From JAZTYK01 sp045636925 (GTDB lineage: Bacteria > Bacillota > Clostridia > Oscillospirales > Butyricicoccaceae): a stretch of DNA of 64,000 nucleotides. Position numbers and translations under genes: made by a program. The notes beneath the pieces were generated by a model that had not been told where the DNA came from, made no database searches, and saw nothing but the letters and a program-made list of their open reading frames with translations. Numbering within the stretch: the stretch's first letter is position 1; each line of letters opens with the position of its first letter. Below, piece after piece: positions 26,054-34,544 of the stretch. The stretch covers positions 26,897-90,896 of the forward strand of contig JAZTYK010000001.1 of assembly GCA_045636925.1 (NCBI GenBank), in the 5' to 3' direction.

Positions 26054-26909
26054 CATCTCTCCGCATACCCAGCACCACACGCTCGATGCCGGTCAAATCG
26101 TTACGCACCTGCACATTTTTGTATCCGGCTTCTTCCAGGATCCGGGCTACGTCCTCAAACTGTCCCAGACCCACTTCAAAGGCCAGCACGCCGCCGTTAT
26201 GCAGGCTGTTAAAATATCCTGTCGCCACCGCACGGTAAAAGTCCAGACCGTCCTCGCCGCCGTCCAACGCCATGTGAGGCTCTTTCTGCACTTCCACGTC
26301 CAGCGTGGGGATTTCATGACTGGGGATGTAGGGCGGATTGCACACGATCATGTGGAATCTCCCCAATGCCGCAGGCGGCATTGTCTTGGCATCCAGCACT
26401 GCGGTCAACGCCTTGCCGGTGAGGTGATGCCGGATCAGATTCCGCTGGGCAACCTCCAAAGCTGCCTCCGACAGATCCGCCAGCACCGCTGTGACACCCT
26501 CTACATTCTTCAGCACAGAAATTGCCAGGCATCCGCTGCCGCAACACAGATCCAGCAGTCTGCTTCTGCTGCGGCTTTCCAGCAGGGTAATGGCGGTTTC
26601 TGCCAGAGTCTCGGTATCTGCCCGAGGGATCAGCGTATCCTTGGTCACCTCCAGCGGGATACCGTAAAACTCCCATCTTCCGGTAATATGCTGCAAGGGC
26701 GTGCCGGAAAGGCGCAGCGCCTTCAGCTGGTCAATGCGGGCCTGCATCTCGTCAAAGACCCACAGATGCTTCTTCATAAAAAATGCTTCGGGCTGGATTT
26801 CCATTGCATAGCACACCAGTTCCCGTGCTTCGATCTGGTATCCGGCAACCCCTGCATCGCGCAGTTCCCGCCGCAGATCCAAATACGCTTCATTGACCGT
26901 CCGTACCAT
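26046..26909 (-). CDS. prmC: Peptide chain release factor N5-glutamine methyltransferase
   Basis: PrmC methylates the GGQ glutamine of RF1 and RF2. The 287-residue protein has the N-terminal helical domain, RADTETLAE, the SAM motif LDLCCGSGCLAISVL and the catalytic VCNPPYIPS (about residue 190). The ATG overlaps the DUF1385 stop as TAATG, with AAGGAGG inside the DUF1385 3' end. The DUF1385-prmC pair is conserved in Clostridia, where prfA commonly follows; here a restriction-modification pair occupies that place. Confidence 0.95.
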   Translation of the reverse strand: MVRTVNEAYLDLRRELRDAGVAGYQIEARELVCYAMEIQPEAFFMKKHLWVFDEMQARIDQLKALRLSGTPLQHITGRWEFYGIPLEVTKDTLIPRADTETLAETAITLLESRSRSRLLDLCCGSGCLAISVLKNVEGVTAVLADLSEAALEVAQRNLIRHHLTGKALTAVLDAKTMPPAALGRFHMIVCNPPYIPSHEIPTLDVEVQKEPHMALDGGEDGLDFYRAVATGYFNSLHNGGVLAFEVGLGQFEDVARILEEAGYKNVQVRNDLTGIERVVLGMRRDDE

Positions 26910-27844
26910 TACCAGCGGTCCTCCTTCTCATTTTCGGGAATGACACTTTCCAGTGCCATAATGGCAACTTCCAGCATCCCGTCCTCGGGCTCCTGGGTGG
27001 TAAAGCGCTGCATCAGCAGACCGGGCGCCCGCAGGGCATTGGTCAGCCAGTTGTCGTGTCGTCCCACAAAACGGTTAAACTCATAGCTGATGGCCACGAT
27101 CACCGGCAAAAACAGCAGTCGGATGCAGACACGTACCAAAGGATTGGTCCATGTAAACAGCGAATAAAACAAAATGCTGATGATCATCACCACAAACAAA
27201 AAGCTGGTGCCGCAGCGGGGATGAAAGCGGCTGTGCTTCCGTGCGTTTTCTACTGTCAGTTCCTCGCCGGCCTCATAGCAGGCAATGGTTTTGTGTTCAG
27301 CGCCATGGTACATATAAGTGCGGGCAACATCCTTTTCCTTGCTGGTCAGCCACAAAAATGCCAAGAACACCAGAATGCGAATGCCACCCTCGATGAGATT
27401 GCGCAGCACAGAATGCAGTCCGTCACCGAAGAGACCGGCCACCAGTGTGGGCAGCAGGATAAACAGTACCACCGGCATCAGAACGCCCAATACCAGAGCA
27501 ATAGAAATAGATGCCTGATCCACAGCCTTTTGACCGAACTTGTTCACCAGCCAGGTCTCGACTTTTCCCTTTTCGGCTTCTTCCTCTTCCACAAAAAACT
27601 CAGCGGAATAAGTGAGCGCATTCACGCCGTATTTCATGCTGTCCCAAAAGTTCACCACACCACGGATAAAGGGCCACCGGCACCAGGCAGGGTGACTCAG
27701 GCTGCCCACCGGTTCTACCTTGTTGACCAGTTCGCCGTCGGGCTTGCGCACCACGATACTGCTTTGCTTCGGTCCACGCATCAAAATGCCTTCGATCAGC
27801 GCCTGACCGCCAATGGTGGTACGCTTGCAGATTTTTTCGCTCAT
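26909..27844 (-). CDS. DUF1385 membrane protein (YqhQ-like)
   Basis: The 311-residue protein starts TTIGGQALIEGILMRGP, the DUF1385 hallmark, and carries four hydrophobic segments (about residues 105-130, 140-160, 200-220 and 228-248) with the conserved YHGAEHKTIACYEAGEELTVENAR and RFHPRCGTSF between them. The His/Cys content suggests a metal site, but the function is not established. The ATG overlaps the histidine kinase stop by one base, within TAATGA. Confidence 0.9.
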   Translation of the reverse strand: MSEKICKRTTIGGQALIEGILMRGPKQSSIVVRKPDGELVNKVEPVGSLSHPAWCRWPFIRGVVNFWDSMKYGVNALTYSAEFFVEEEEAEKGKVETWLVNKFGQKAVDQASISIALVLGVLMPVVLFILLPTLVAGLFGDGLHSVLRNLIEGGIRILVFLAFLWLTSKEKDVARTYMYHGAEHKTIACYEAGEELTVENARKHSRFHPRCGTSFLFVVMIISILFYSLFTWTNPLVRVCIRLLFLPVIVAISYEFNRFVGRHDNWLTNALRAPGLLMQRFTTQEPEDGMLEVAIMALESVIPENEKEDRW

Positions 27845-29307
27845 TACTCTTGATCCTCCGATTTCTGCACGTACAAGGGCATCCGAATGCACACATCCGT
27901 TCCCTCGCCGTACACGCTGGAAATCTCCAGCGTTCCGCCATGCAACTCTACAATCTCATTACACACAGCCAGACCAATGCCGGTACCACGGCCCTTGGCA
28001 CTGCCTTTGAAGAATTTTTCTTTAATCCGCGGCAGTTCCTCTGCGGGAATGCCTTGTCCAAAGTCACGGATACGTACCACGCAGGCGCTGTTTCCCACGC
28101 CCATGGTCACCTCTATCCGGTCACCGTCCTGCCCGTATTTGCCGGCATTGTCGATGATGTTTAAAAACACCTGCTTCATGCGGTTTCGGTCGGCATTCAC
28201 CAGCACCGGCACTTCGGGCTCAGTGTAATCCACCCGCAAGCCGCTTTGCGCCAGCATATCCCGATAAATAAATACCGCGTCGTACAACTCACCCCGCAGA
28301 TCCACCGGTTCGGTCTGCAGGCGCAGACGGCCGCTTTCCATGCGAGAGAAATCCAGCAGTTCTTCCACCATTTGGTTCAAGCGCCCGGTCTCCTTGTGCA
28401 CGATACGCATACCTGCGCTGCGCAAAGCCGGATCTTCCTCGTCCATCAGCGTTTCCGTCCAGCCCTTGATGGCAGTCAGCGGTGTCCGCAGTTCATGAGA
28501 CACCGAAGAAATAAAATCATTCTTCACCTGCTCCATCCGTGCCAATTCCGCACTCATCCCATTCAGCGTGGTACACAGCTCGCCGATCTCATCGTTAAAA
28601 GCCACATCCAGTCGTGCGCCGTACTGACCGCTTTTGATGGTCTGCGCCAGCTGATTGATCTGCAGGATGGGCGCCACGATAGACCGGATAAACAGGCTGT
28701 TGGCCACGATAATGATTCCCGACAGAAAAATCATCAGTCCGCCGATCAGCAGATACATCTGCAGCAGCTGCGCATCCAGCAGCTTGGTGGCACTGACATA
28801 GCGCACGCCACCCAGCAGCGCGCCATTTTGATCATATACCGGCGCAGTGACCGCAATCAGCCGTTGGCCGGTATTATCAGCACCAATATAGGTGTGCGCC
28901 TCACCGATGGAAAAGGCGGTTTGCGCCTCACCGGTAGACGGTTTTGCACCTGCTATGATACCCATCGAAGAAAACAACACCCGACCATACTCGTTCAGCA
29001 CCTGCATTTCCAGCTTATCCGCATCGCCAAACTCCTGTACCAAATCGGCAGAGAACCCATAAAACGTGCTGTAGGTGTCGCTGGCATACCGGGCAATATA
29101 TCCCGAAGTGCTGTTTGCGCGGGTCTCCAGTTCTGCCTGCATGGCGCCATAGTAATAATTATACAGTGCAGCATCCATTACCACCATCAGCAAAATCATG
29201 GCAGCCAAAACTACGCTGATGTTATTAAACAACCAGCGTTTTTTGATGCCCCGGGGAAGCAAACGCTTCCAACCGGCGGATTTTGCAGACTGGGTCATGT
29301 GCTCCAT
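27844..29307 (-). CDS. Membrane sensor histidine kinase
   Basis: The 487-residue kinase has a TM helix (about 28-50), an extracellular sensor domain (about 50-190), a second TM (about 192-215), HAMP, a HisKA dimerisation helix with the phospho-acceptor in SSVSHELRTPLTAIKG, and a HATPase domain with NIIDNAGKYG, DFGQGIP and GRGTGIGLAV. The domain order resembles WalK/PhoR-type kinases. It begins 7 bases after its cognate response regulator stop. The start could also be the ATG at 29298. The stimulus is unknown. Confidence 0.93.
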   Translation of the reverse strand: MEHMTQSAKSAGWKRLLPRGIKKRWLFNNISVVLAAMILLMVVMDAALYNYYYGAMQAELETRANSTSGYIARYASDTYSTFYGFSADLVQEFGDADKLEMQVLNEYGRVLFSSMGIIAGAKPSTGEAQTAFSIGEAHTYIGADNTGQRLIAVTAPVYDQNGALLGGVRYVSATKLLDAQLLQMYLLIGGLMIFLSGIIIVANSLFIRSIVAPILQINQLAQTIKSGQYGARLDVAFNDEIGELCTTLNGMSAELARMEQVKNDFISSVSHELRTPLTAIKGWTETLMDEEDPALRSAGMRIVHKETGRLNQMVEELLDFSRMESGRLRLQTEPVDLRGELYDAVFIYRDMLAQSGLRVDYTEPEVPVLVNADRNRMKQVFLNIIDNAGKYGQDGDRIEVTMGVGNSACVVRIRDFGQGIPAEELPRIKEKFFKGSAKGRGTGIGLAVCNEIVELHGGTLEISSVYGEGTDVCIRMPLYVQKSEDQE

Positions 29308-29314
29308 CTGTCTG

Positions 29315-30004
29315 TTATCCTTCCCACTTATAGCCGTAACCCCAAACGGTCAAAAGATGTCTGGGTTGTCCGGCATTCACTTCGATTTTCAGGCGCAGGC
29401 GGCGGATGTTCACATCAACCACCTTCAGGTCGCCCTGATAGGCTTCGCCCCATACTTTATGCAGCAGGTCTTCTCTGGAAATCGCCTTGCCCGCGTTCTC
29501 CAAAAAGAACTTCATAATCATAAACTCCACCTGCGTCAGTTCGATGCGCTCTCCCTTGCGGGACAGTTCTCTGCTGCGCAGATTCAGTCGGAAGTCACCG
29601 GATTCCAATACTTCTCCGGCAAAATCCTGTCCCCCAAGTCGGCGGTACAGCGCATCCACGCGGGCTACCAGCTCGGCCACCGAGAAGGGCTTTGTCACAT
29701 AGTCATCGGCACCGGTCATCAAACCGGTGACCCGGTCACTTTCCTGACTCAGCGCCGTCAGCATGATTACACCCATCTTGCTGCCCATACCACGGATTCT
29801 GCGGCAAACATCAAAGCCGCTCATGTCGGGCAGCATCACATCCAGCAGTGCAATGCTCACATCGTTATGCTCGCGAAGATAATCCAAAGCCTCCTGTCCG
29901 GTGGCACATTCCACTGTTTCATAGCCGCTGCGTTTCAGATTGATGACCACAAACGCGCGGATGCTTTCTTCATCTTCCATTACAAGAACTTTTTTCTGCA
30001 TCAT
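29315..30004 (-). CDS. OmpR/PhoB-family response regulator
   Basis: The 229-residue regulator has a receiver domain with acidic pocket EDEE (about 11-14), the phospho-acceptor in IALLDVMLPDMSG (Asp55 or thereabouts), the conserved Lys in DDYVTKPFS, and a C-terminal winged helix (about 130-226) with VWGEAYQGDLKVVDVNIRRLR. The ATG overlaps the stop of the upstream lipoprotein as ATGA. Its partner kinase is the next gene. Confidence 0.95.
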   Translation of the reverse strand: MMQKKVLVMEDEESIRAFVVINLKRSGYETVECATGQEALDYLREHNDVSIALLDVMLPDMSGFDVCRRIRGMGSKMGVIMLTALSQESDRVTGLMTGADDYVTKPFSVAELVARVDALYRRLGGQDFAGEVLESGDFRLNLRSRELSRKGERIELTQVEFMIMKFFLENAGKAISREDLLHKVWGEAYQGDLKVVDVNIRRLRLKIEVNAGQPRHLLTVWGYGYKWEG

Positions 30005-31353
30005 TCGTTGCCTCCTTCCAGAGAGCTATTCATCTGGCAAAACAACTGCTTCACCATTTCGTCCGTCAGGGAATATCCATCCACCATTTCTTCCTGCGGC
30101 AAGGTGTATCCGTATAAAATCTCGCCGTCTTCATTCAGCGGCTTTGCCGCATAATTCCGCGCTCTGTTCCGCGCCCGTTCTTCTCCCTGGAATGCCCAGA
30201 TGGTCAACAGCACCCGCTTGCGCAGCTGCTGATTTTCCACATCTGCATCCCAGACATAAAATACGGTTTCAGAGGTGTTTTCTTGGTGGCTATACTCCAC
30301 ATGCACACCGGCACTGATTTCCGCAGGCCAAGCTTCCGGCCACAGCAACGCCCAGTGTTCCTCCACATTGTGGTATGCTGCCGCTACTGTCTTGGCTTCT
30401 CCGACCTGAAGAGATTCCCAAAGGATGCGCTTTTGCCCATCCCCTTCCGCATCTGCAAAGGCAGCTGCCGGCAAATCCAGCAAGCCATCCCCATTGATGT
30501 CATAAGCCGGTACGGCCACCTTTCTCCAATAAGCTGCGCCCGAACCCGAAATCGGATCCCTCGTCAGGTTATCCATTTTTTCACCATCAAAGGTCAGCAC
30601 ATCGGTAACAAATCCGCCGCCCTTGGCAGTGCTGTCTACCACAAGCGTGACAGCGTCTTTCATCACACTGTCATACCGTAGCTTCAGCACGCTTTGCGCC
30701 TCTGTGCACAAAGCTGCCTGCGTCAGAACCCGGTAGCTTGCGCCTTCCAGCTGATACACACATGCAGAGAGCGCTTCGTTTCCCTTCACCGGCCGCACAA
30801 AGGTCAGTTCTTCTACCCCGTCCTTATCCAGATCTTTGGGCAGACATGCGCTGTACTGCAGATCCAGCATGGTAAACAATTCGTTGCCGCCCACACCGGC
30901 CACCGTCATGCCATAGTAACGGGCTTCATTTTCATAAGCCCAACTGACCGCCAAAGCCCGCTGTCCCTGCGTGCCGCGGCTGAAAAACCGGATTTCACGA
31001 ATACCAATGCCAACGCCGGTCAGCTTTCCAAGCCAGGTGCAGCTTTGACTTTCCATGCGGAACACATGCACCTCGGGCACGCCGTCCTTGGACAAAAACA
31101 GTCCAAGGGCTTCTTCTTTTCCATCACCGTTCAGATCTGCCAGCTGTACCGAAGAACGCATGGTCCCGGTACTTGCCACCGCATAAGAAGCCCCCTCAGC
31201 CAGAATCTTATCCAGTTCTTTTTGCAAATAACGATACCGTCCGGAAAGTTCGGGCAAGGCAAACAGGCTGTCCCTCTCATTCAGGTTACAGCCTGCACAC
31301 AGCAGCACGAAAAGTGCCAGAATTACACAAAGTAAAAAGCGCTTGTATTTCAT
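30001..31353 (-). CDS. Lipoprotein with FG-GAP/VCBS-like calcium-binding repeats
   Basis: The 450-residue secreted lipoprotein starts MKYKRFLLCVILALFVLLCAGC with a lipobox cysteine at about residue 22. Three DxDxDG-type loops recur (LADLNGDGKEEAL, PKDLDKDGVEELTF, YDINGDGLLDLPA), as in FG-GAP/VCBS beta-propeller repeats that bind calcium. It is the first gene of the two-component operon and could present a ligand or accessory domain to the kinase; that is inference. No ribosome site precedes the ATG. An extended -10 sits so close that the transcript may be leaderless. Confidence 0.85.
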   Translation of the reverse strand: MKYKRFLLCVILALFVLLCAGCNLNERDSLFALPELSGRYRYLQKELDKILAEGASYAVASTGTMRSSVQLADLNGDGKEEALGLFLSKDGVPEVHVFRMESQSCTWLGKLTGVGIGIREIRFFSRGTQGQRALAVSWAYENEARYYGMTVAGVGGNELFTMLDLQYSACLPKDLDKDGVEELTFVRPVKGNEALSACVYQLEGASYRVLTQAALCTEAQSVLKLRYDSVMKDAVTLVVDSTAKGGGFVTDVLTFDGEKMDNLTRDPISGSGAAYWRKVAVPAYDINGDGLLDLPAAAFADAEGDGQKRILWESLQVGEAKTVAAAYHNVEEHWALLWPEAWPAEISAGVHVEYSHQENTSETVFYVWDADVENQQLRKRVLLTIWAFQGEERARNRARNYAAKPLNEDGEILYGYTLPQEEMVDGYSLTDEMVKQLFCQMNSSLEGGNE

Positions 31354-31359
31354 GTTTTC

Positions 31360-31369
31360 ATTGTACCAT
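31360..31369 (-). promoter_or_regulatory. Extended -10 promoter, possibly leaderless transcript
   Basis: On the minus strand TGGTACAAT places TACAAT at 31360-31365 with the extended TGn element. The seventh base past the -10 is the A of the lipoprotein ATG (31353). No good -35 is present. Confidence 0.55.
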
Positions 31370-31460
31370 AAACACACGCATTTTCATAGTGGAAAGTAAA
31401 AAAAATCACATTTTCCCACTGTAATCTGCAGACAATTTTCCCCGGTAACAGATGGCATGA

Positions 31461-31491
31461 AAAAGACCCGCAGGCCGTTTGCCTGCGGGTC
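31461..31491 (-). terminator. Terminator of asnS
   Basis: GACCCGCAGGC and GCCTGCGGGTC form an 11-bp stem around CGTTT, followed on the minus strand by TTTT. Confidence 0.9.
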
Positions 31492-31507
31492 AGATATATC
31501 TTGCAAA

Positions 31508-32902
31508 TTAGAACTCGGCGCTGCCCACAGTACGGGGGAAGGGCAGAACGTCGCGGATGTTGCCAACACCGGTCAGATACATCACCAGACGCTCAAAACC
31601 GATGCCGAAGCCGGAGTGCTTGGTGGTGCCGTACTTGCGCAGCTCCAGATACCACCAATAGATCTTCTCGTCCAGGCCCTGCTCGCGGATGATCTCCTGC
31701 AGCACTTCCAGACGCTCCTCACGCTGGCTGCCGCCGGTCATCTCACCGATGCCGGGAACCAGCATATCGCAGGCGGCAACGGTCTTTCCGTCGTCGTTGC
31801 GGCGCATATAGAATGCCTTGATCTCCTTGGGATAGTCGGTGACAAAGACGGGCTTCTTAAAGATCTGCTCGGTCAGATAACGCTCATGCTCGGTCTGCAG
31901 GTCGCAGCCCCAGTATACGGGGAACTCGAACTGATCCTTGTGCTGCTCCAGAATCTTCACCGCCTCGGTATAGGTGATGCGGCCAAAGTCCTCACTCTCT
32001 GCCACAGCGGTCAGACGCTCCAACAGACCCTTGTCCACAAACTGATTCAGGAATGCCATCTCGTCGGGGCACTTGTCCAGCACATAACGAATGACAAACT
32101 TGATGCAAGCCTCTTCCAGATCCATGATGTCACTGAGTTCGGCAAAAGCCACCTCGGGCTCGATCATCCAGAACTCGGCAGCATGACGGGTGGTGTTGCT
32201 GCGCTCTGCGCGGAAGGTGGGGCCAAAGGTATAGATCTTACCGAAAGCCTGGGCAAAGATCTCGCCCTCCAGCTGACCGGAAACCGTCAGGTTGGCAGGT
32301 GCATTAAAGAAATCCTTGCTGAAATCCACATTGCCCTGCTCGTCCTTGGGCACATTCTGCAGATCCAGGGTGGTTACCTGGAACATAGCGCCGGCACCCT
32401 CGGCATCACTGGCGGTGATGAGGGGGGTATGCACATAGATAAAGCCCTGATCCTGGAAGAACTGATGGATGGCCATGGCAGCGGTGCTGCGGATACGCAT
32501 CACAGAGTTAAACAGGTTGGTACGGGGACGCAGATGCTGGATGGTACGCAGATACTCCAGAGTGTGACGCTTCTTCTGCAGGGGATACTCGGGGGGGCAA
32601 TCACCCTCCAGTACCAGCGTTTCAGCCTTCAGCTCTACAGGCTGCTTGGGATTGGGAGAAGCAACCACTTCACCCTCTACGGTGATGGCACAGCCAACGT
32701 TCAGGCCTGCAGCCTGTGCATAGTATGCGTTATCTGCGTCAAACACCACCTGCAGGTTCTTGACCACAGAGCCGTCATTCAGTTCTACAAAGGCGCAAGC
32801 CTTTACGTCGCGGGCGGTACGAACCCAGCCCTGCAGCTTGACCTTTTTGCCTACATATGCTTCGTGCTGATGCAGCACTTCTCTTACGGTTACAACAGAC
32901 AT
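31508..32902 (-). CDS. asnS: Asparaginyl-tRNA synthetase
   Basis: This class IIb synthetase charges tRNA-Asn directly. The 464-residue protein has an N-terminal OB-fold anticodon domain ([24 protein letters not shown]), motif 2 ([21 protein letters not shown] split over the loop) and motif 3 ([17 protein letters not shown]). AAGGAAAC precedes the ATG. It follows the TSCPD gene by 27 bases and ends at a strong terminator. Presence of AsnRS means asparaginyl-tRNA need not come from GatCAB. Confidence 0.96.
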   Translation of the reverse strand: MSVVTVREVLHQHEAYVGKKVKLQGWVRTARDVKACAFVELNDGSVVKNLQVVFDADNAYYAQAAGLNVGCAITVEGEVVASPNPKQPVELKAETLVLEGDCPPEYPLQKKRHTLEYLRTIQHLRPRTNLFNSVMRIRSTAAMAIHQFFQDQGFIYVHTPLITASDAEGAGAMFQVTTLDLQNVPKDEQGNVDFSKDFFNAPANLTVSGQLEGEIFAQAFGKIYTFGPTFRAERSNTTRHAAEFWMIEPEVAFAELSDIMDLEEACIKFVIRYVLDKCPDEMAFLNQFVDKGLLERLTAVAESEDFGRITYTEAVKILEQHKDQFEFPVYWGCDLQTEHERYLTEQIFKKPVFVTDYPKEIKAFYMRRNDDGKTVAACDMLVPGIGEMTGGSQREERLEVLQEIIREQGLDEKIYWWYLELRKYGTTKHSGFGIGFERLVMYLTGVGNIRDVLPFPRTVGSAEF

Positions 32903-32929
32903 AGTCGTTTCCTTCTTTACAACAAACTT

Positions 32930-33184
32930 TTATTCAGCCAGCGCCTTCTGCAGTGCCTTGGCGATCTGATCGGGACAAGAGGTGGGCTTGGTTCTGCACC
33001 GGATACCGCTCATGCGCTCAATGGCATCCTGTGCCTTCATGCCCTTCAGCAGGGAAGAAATGCCCTTCAGATTGCCATCGCAGCCACCGTAGATCTTGAT
33101 GTCAGTGATCACATCGTCTTCCAGCACAATGTCATACTGCACGCTGCACACGCCGGTGGGGCGGTAAGTAATATTCTTGGTCAT
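32930..33184 (-). CDS. Small TSCPD-domain protein
   Basis: The 84-residue protein ends with RTKPTSCPDQIAKAL, the TSCPD motif otherwise found at the C-terminus of class II ribonucleotide reductases, with a second conserved cysteine in IYGGCDGNL and a third in GIRCRTK. It matches a small stand-alone TSCPD family common in Clostridia whose role is unknown; a redox or metal-site function is possible. AAGGATCG lies upstream of the ATG. It is co-transcribed with asnS. Confidence 0.85.
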   Translation of the reverse strand: MTKNITYRPTGVCSVQYDIVLEDDVITDIKIYGGCDGNLKGISSLLKGMKAQDAIERMSGIRCRTKPTSCPDQIAKALQKALAE

Positions 33185-33238
33185 AGTATATCGATCCTTT
33201 CTGCAGGGATACTCCCTGCATCATCTCATATCTAAGTT

Positions 33239-33267
33239 AGTTTATCACAAAAACCCCTGCTTGTCTA
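33239..33267 (-). promoter_or_regulatory. Promoter of TSCPD-asnS
   Basis: On the minus strand TAGACA (33262-33267) and TAAACT (33239-33244) are 17 bases apart. Confidence 0.6.
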
Positions 33268-33295
33268 CTGCGGAAAAGAAAAAATCCTCGTAAAA

Positions 33296-33325
33296 ACCGC
33301 CCCGGAAGACTCCCTCCGGGGCGGT
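33296..33325 (-). terminator. Terminator of the threonine aldolase gene
   Basis: ACCGCCCCGGA and TCCGGGGCGGT form an 11-bp stem around AGACTCCC, followed on the minus strand by TTTTT. Confidence 0.9.
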
Positions 33326-33354
33326 AAATACCTGTATTCGTAACCAAGCGATCT

Positions 33355-34389
33355 TTATGCCAAAAACTCCTTCAGGCAATCTACGGCATAATCCAGATCC
33401 TCTCTGGATACGCCATGATGGGTGACCCAGCGCATTTCGCCCAGATCCAGTCCGCTGACCTTGATGCCCTTTTCCAGCATCTTGTCGGGCAGTGCGTCCT
33501 GCAGCTCCATGGGATAATCCATGGTAAAGAACACCATGTCCACCTCTACCCGATCCATCATTACATGAATGCCGGGGATGGCAGCCAGCTTTTCTGCCAG
33601 ATACTTGGCATTGTCATGGTCTTCCTTCAGACGGGCGGGCATTTCACGGATGGCAATGAGGCCTGCAGCGGCCAGAATGCCGTTCTGACGCATACCGCCG
33701 CCCAGCAGCTTGCGGAATCTGCGGGCACGGTCTACCACAGCCTTGGGACCCGCAAAGATAGCGCCCACAGGCGCGCACAGACCCTTGCTCAGGCAGCAGC
33801 TGAGGGTATCGCAGTACTGGGTGATTTCCTTGACATCAACGCCCAGGGCAGCAGCGGCGTTAAAGACTCTTGCGCCGTCCAGATGCACCGGCAGATTGTG
33901 CGCCTTGGCCACATCCCAAACTTCCTTCATGACCTCCACCGGCACCACCTTGCCGCCTGCCAGAGCATTTTCCAGACAGATCATGGCCGTAGGCGGCTCG
34001 TGAATATCATCAGGACGGATGGCGGCCTCCACCATCTTGGCATCGGGCATGGCGCCGGGGAAGGGCAGCTGCCGCATATTCACACCGGACAGCACCGCCA
34101 CGGCGCCTACTTCATGGAGGAAAATATGGCACTCAGCACCCACGATGATCTCATCACCGCGACGGGTCTGGGACATGATGCCCAGCTGATTGCCCATGGT
34201 GCCGCTGGTGACGAACATAGCTGCTTCCTTGCCCAGAATACGTGCAGCCTCAGCCTCCAACAGATTGGTGGTGGGGTCATCCTGATACACGTCATCGCCT
34301 ACGGCAGCCTGATACATGGCTTCACGCATGGCCTGCGTAGGCTGGGTCACGGTGTCGCTTCGCAAATCAATGTAACGTTTTTCTTCCAT
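33355..34389 (-). CDS. ltaA: Low-specificity L-threonine aldolase
   Basis: This PLP enzyme (fold type I) cleaves threonine or allo-threonine to glycine and acetaldehyde. The 344-residue protein has DLRSDTVTQPTQAMREAM at the N-terminus, HLDGARVFNAAAALG (PLP pyridine contact) and SCCLSKGLCAPVGA with the Schiff-base lysine (about residue 203). GGAGGG precedes the ATG. It is monocistronic and divergent from the P-protein-like gene, with interleaved promoters. Together with the threonine biosynthetic genes nearby it could feed glycine synthesis. Confidence 0.95.
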   Translation of the reverse strand: MEEKRYIDLRSDTVTQPTQAMREAMYQAAVGDDVYQDDPTTNLLEAEAARILGKEAAMFVTSGTMGNQLGIMSQTRRGDEIIVGAECHIFLHEVGAVAVLSGVNMRQLPFPGAMPDAKMVEAAIRPDDIHEPPTAMICLENALAGGKVVPVEVMKEVWDVAKAHNLPVHLDGARVFNAAAALGVDVKEITQYCDTLSCCLSKGLCAPVGAIFAGPKAVVDRARRFRKLLGGGMRQNGILAAAGLIAIREMPARLKEDHDNAKYLAEKLAAIPGIHVMMDRVEVDMVFFTMDYPMELQDALPDKMLEKGIKVSGLDLGEMRWVTHHGVSREDLDYAVDCLKEFLA

Positions 34390-34455
34390 GATAAATCCCT
34401 CCGTATCGGGTAATCGATTTTTTCGTACTTGCTTTACTTACGCGGTAATATATTC

Positions 34456-34484
34456 ATTATAACACGGTCTTTTCCAATTGACAA
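34456..34484 (-). promoter_or_regulatory. Promoter of ltaA
   Basis: On the minus strand TTGTCA (34479-34484) and TATAAT (34456-34461) are 17 bases apart. The -35 lies on top of the divergent plus-strand -35. Confidence 0.88.
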
Positions 34485-34507
34485 CAGCACCCAAAAAAGT
34501 ATATGAT
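34478..34507 (+). promoter_or_regulatory. Promoter of the P-protein-like gene
   Basis: TTGACA (34478-34483) and TATGAT (34502-34507) are 18 bases apart. The -35 shares five bases with the ltaA -35 on the other strand. Confidence 0.8.
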
Positions 34508-34544
34508 GAATATATCAATATGCCCCCTTGAAAGGAGCTCTTTT

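Noticed and set aside
31457..33235. Plus-strand open frame of about 590 codons opposite asnS
   Set aside because: It is a shadow of the AsnRS gene with no homology pattern of its own.
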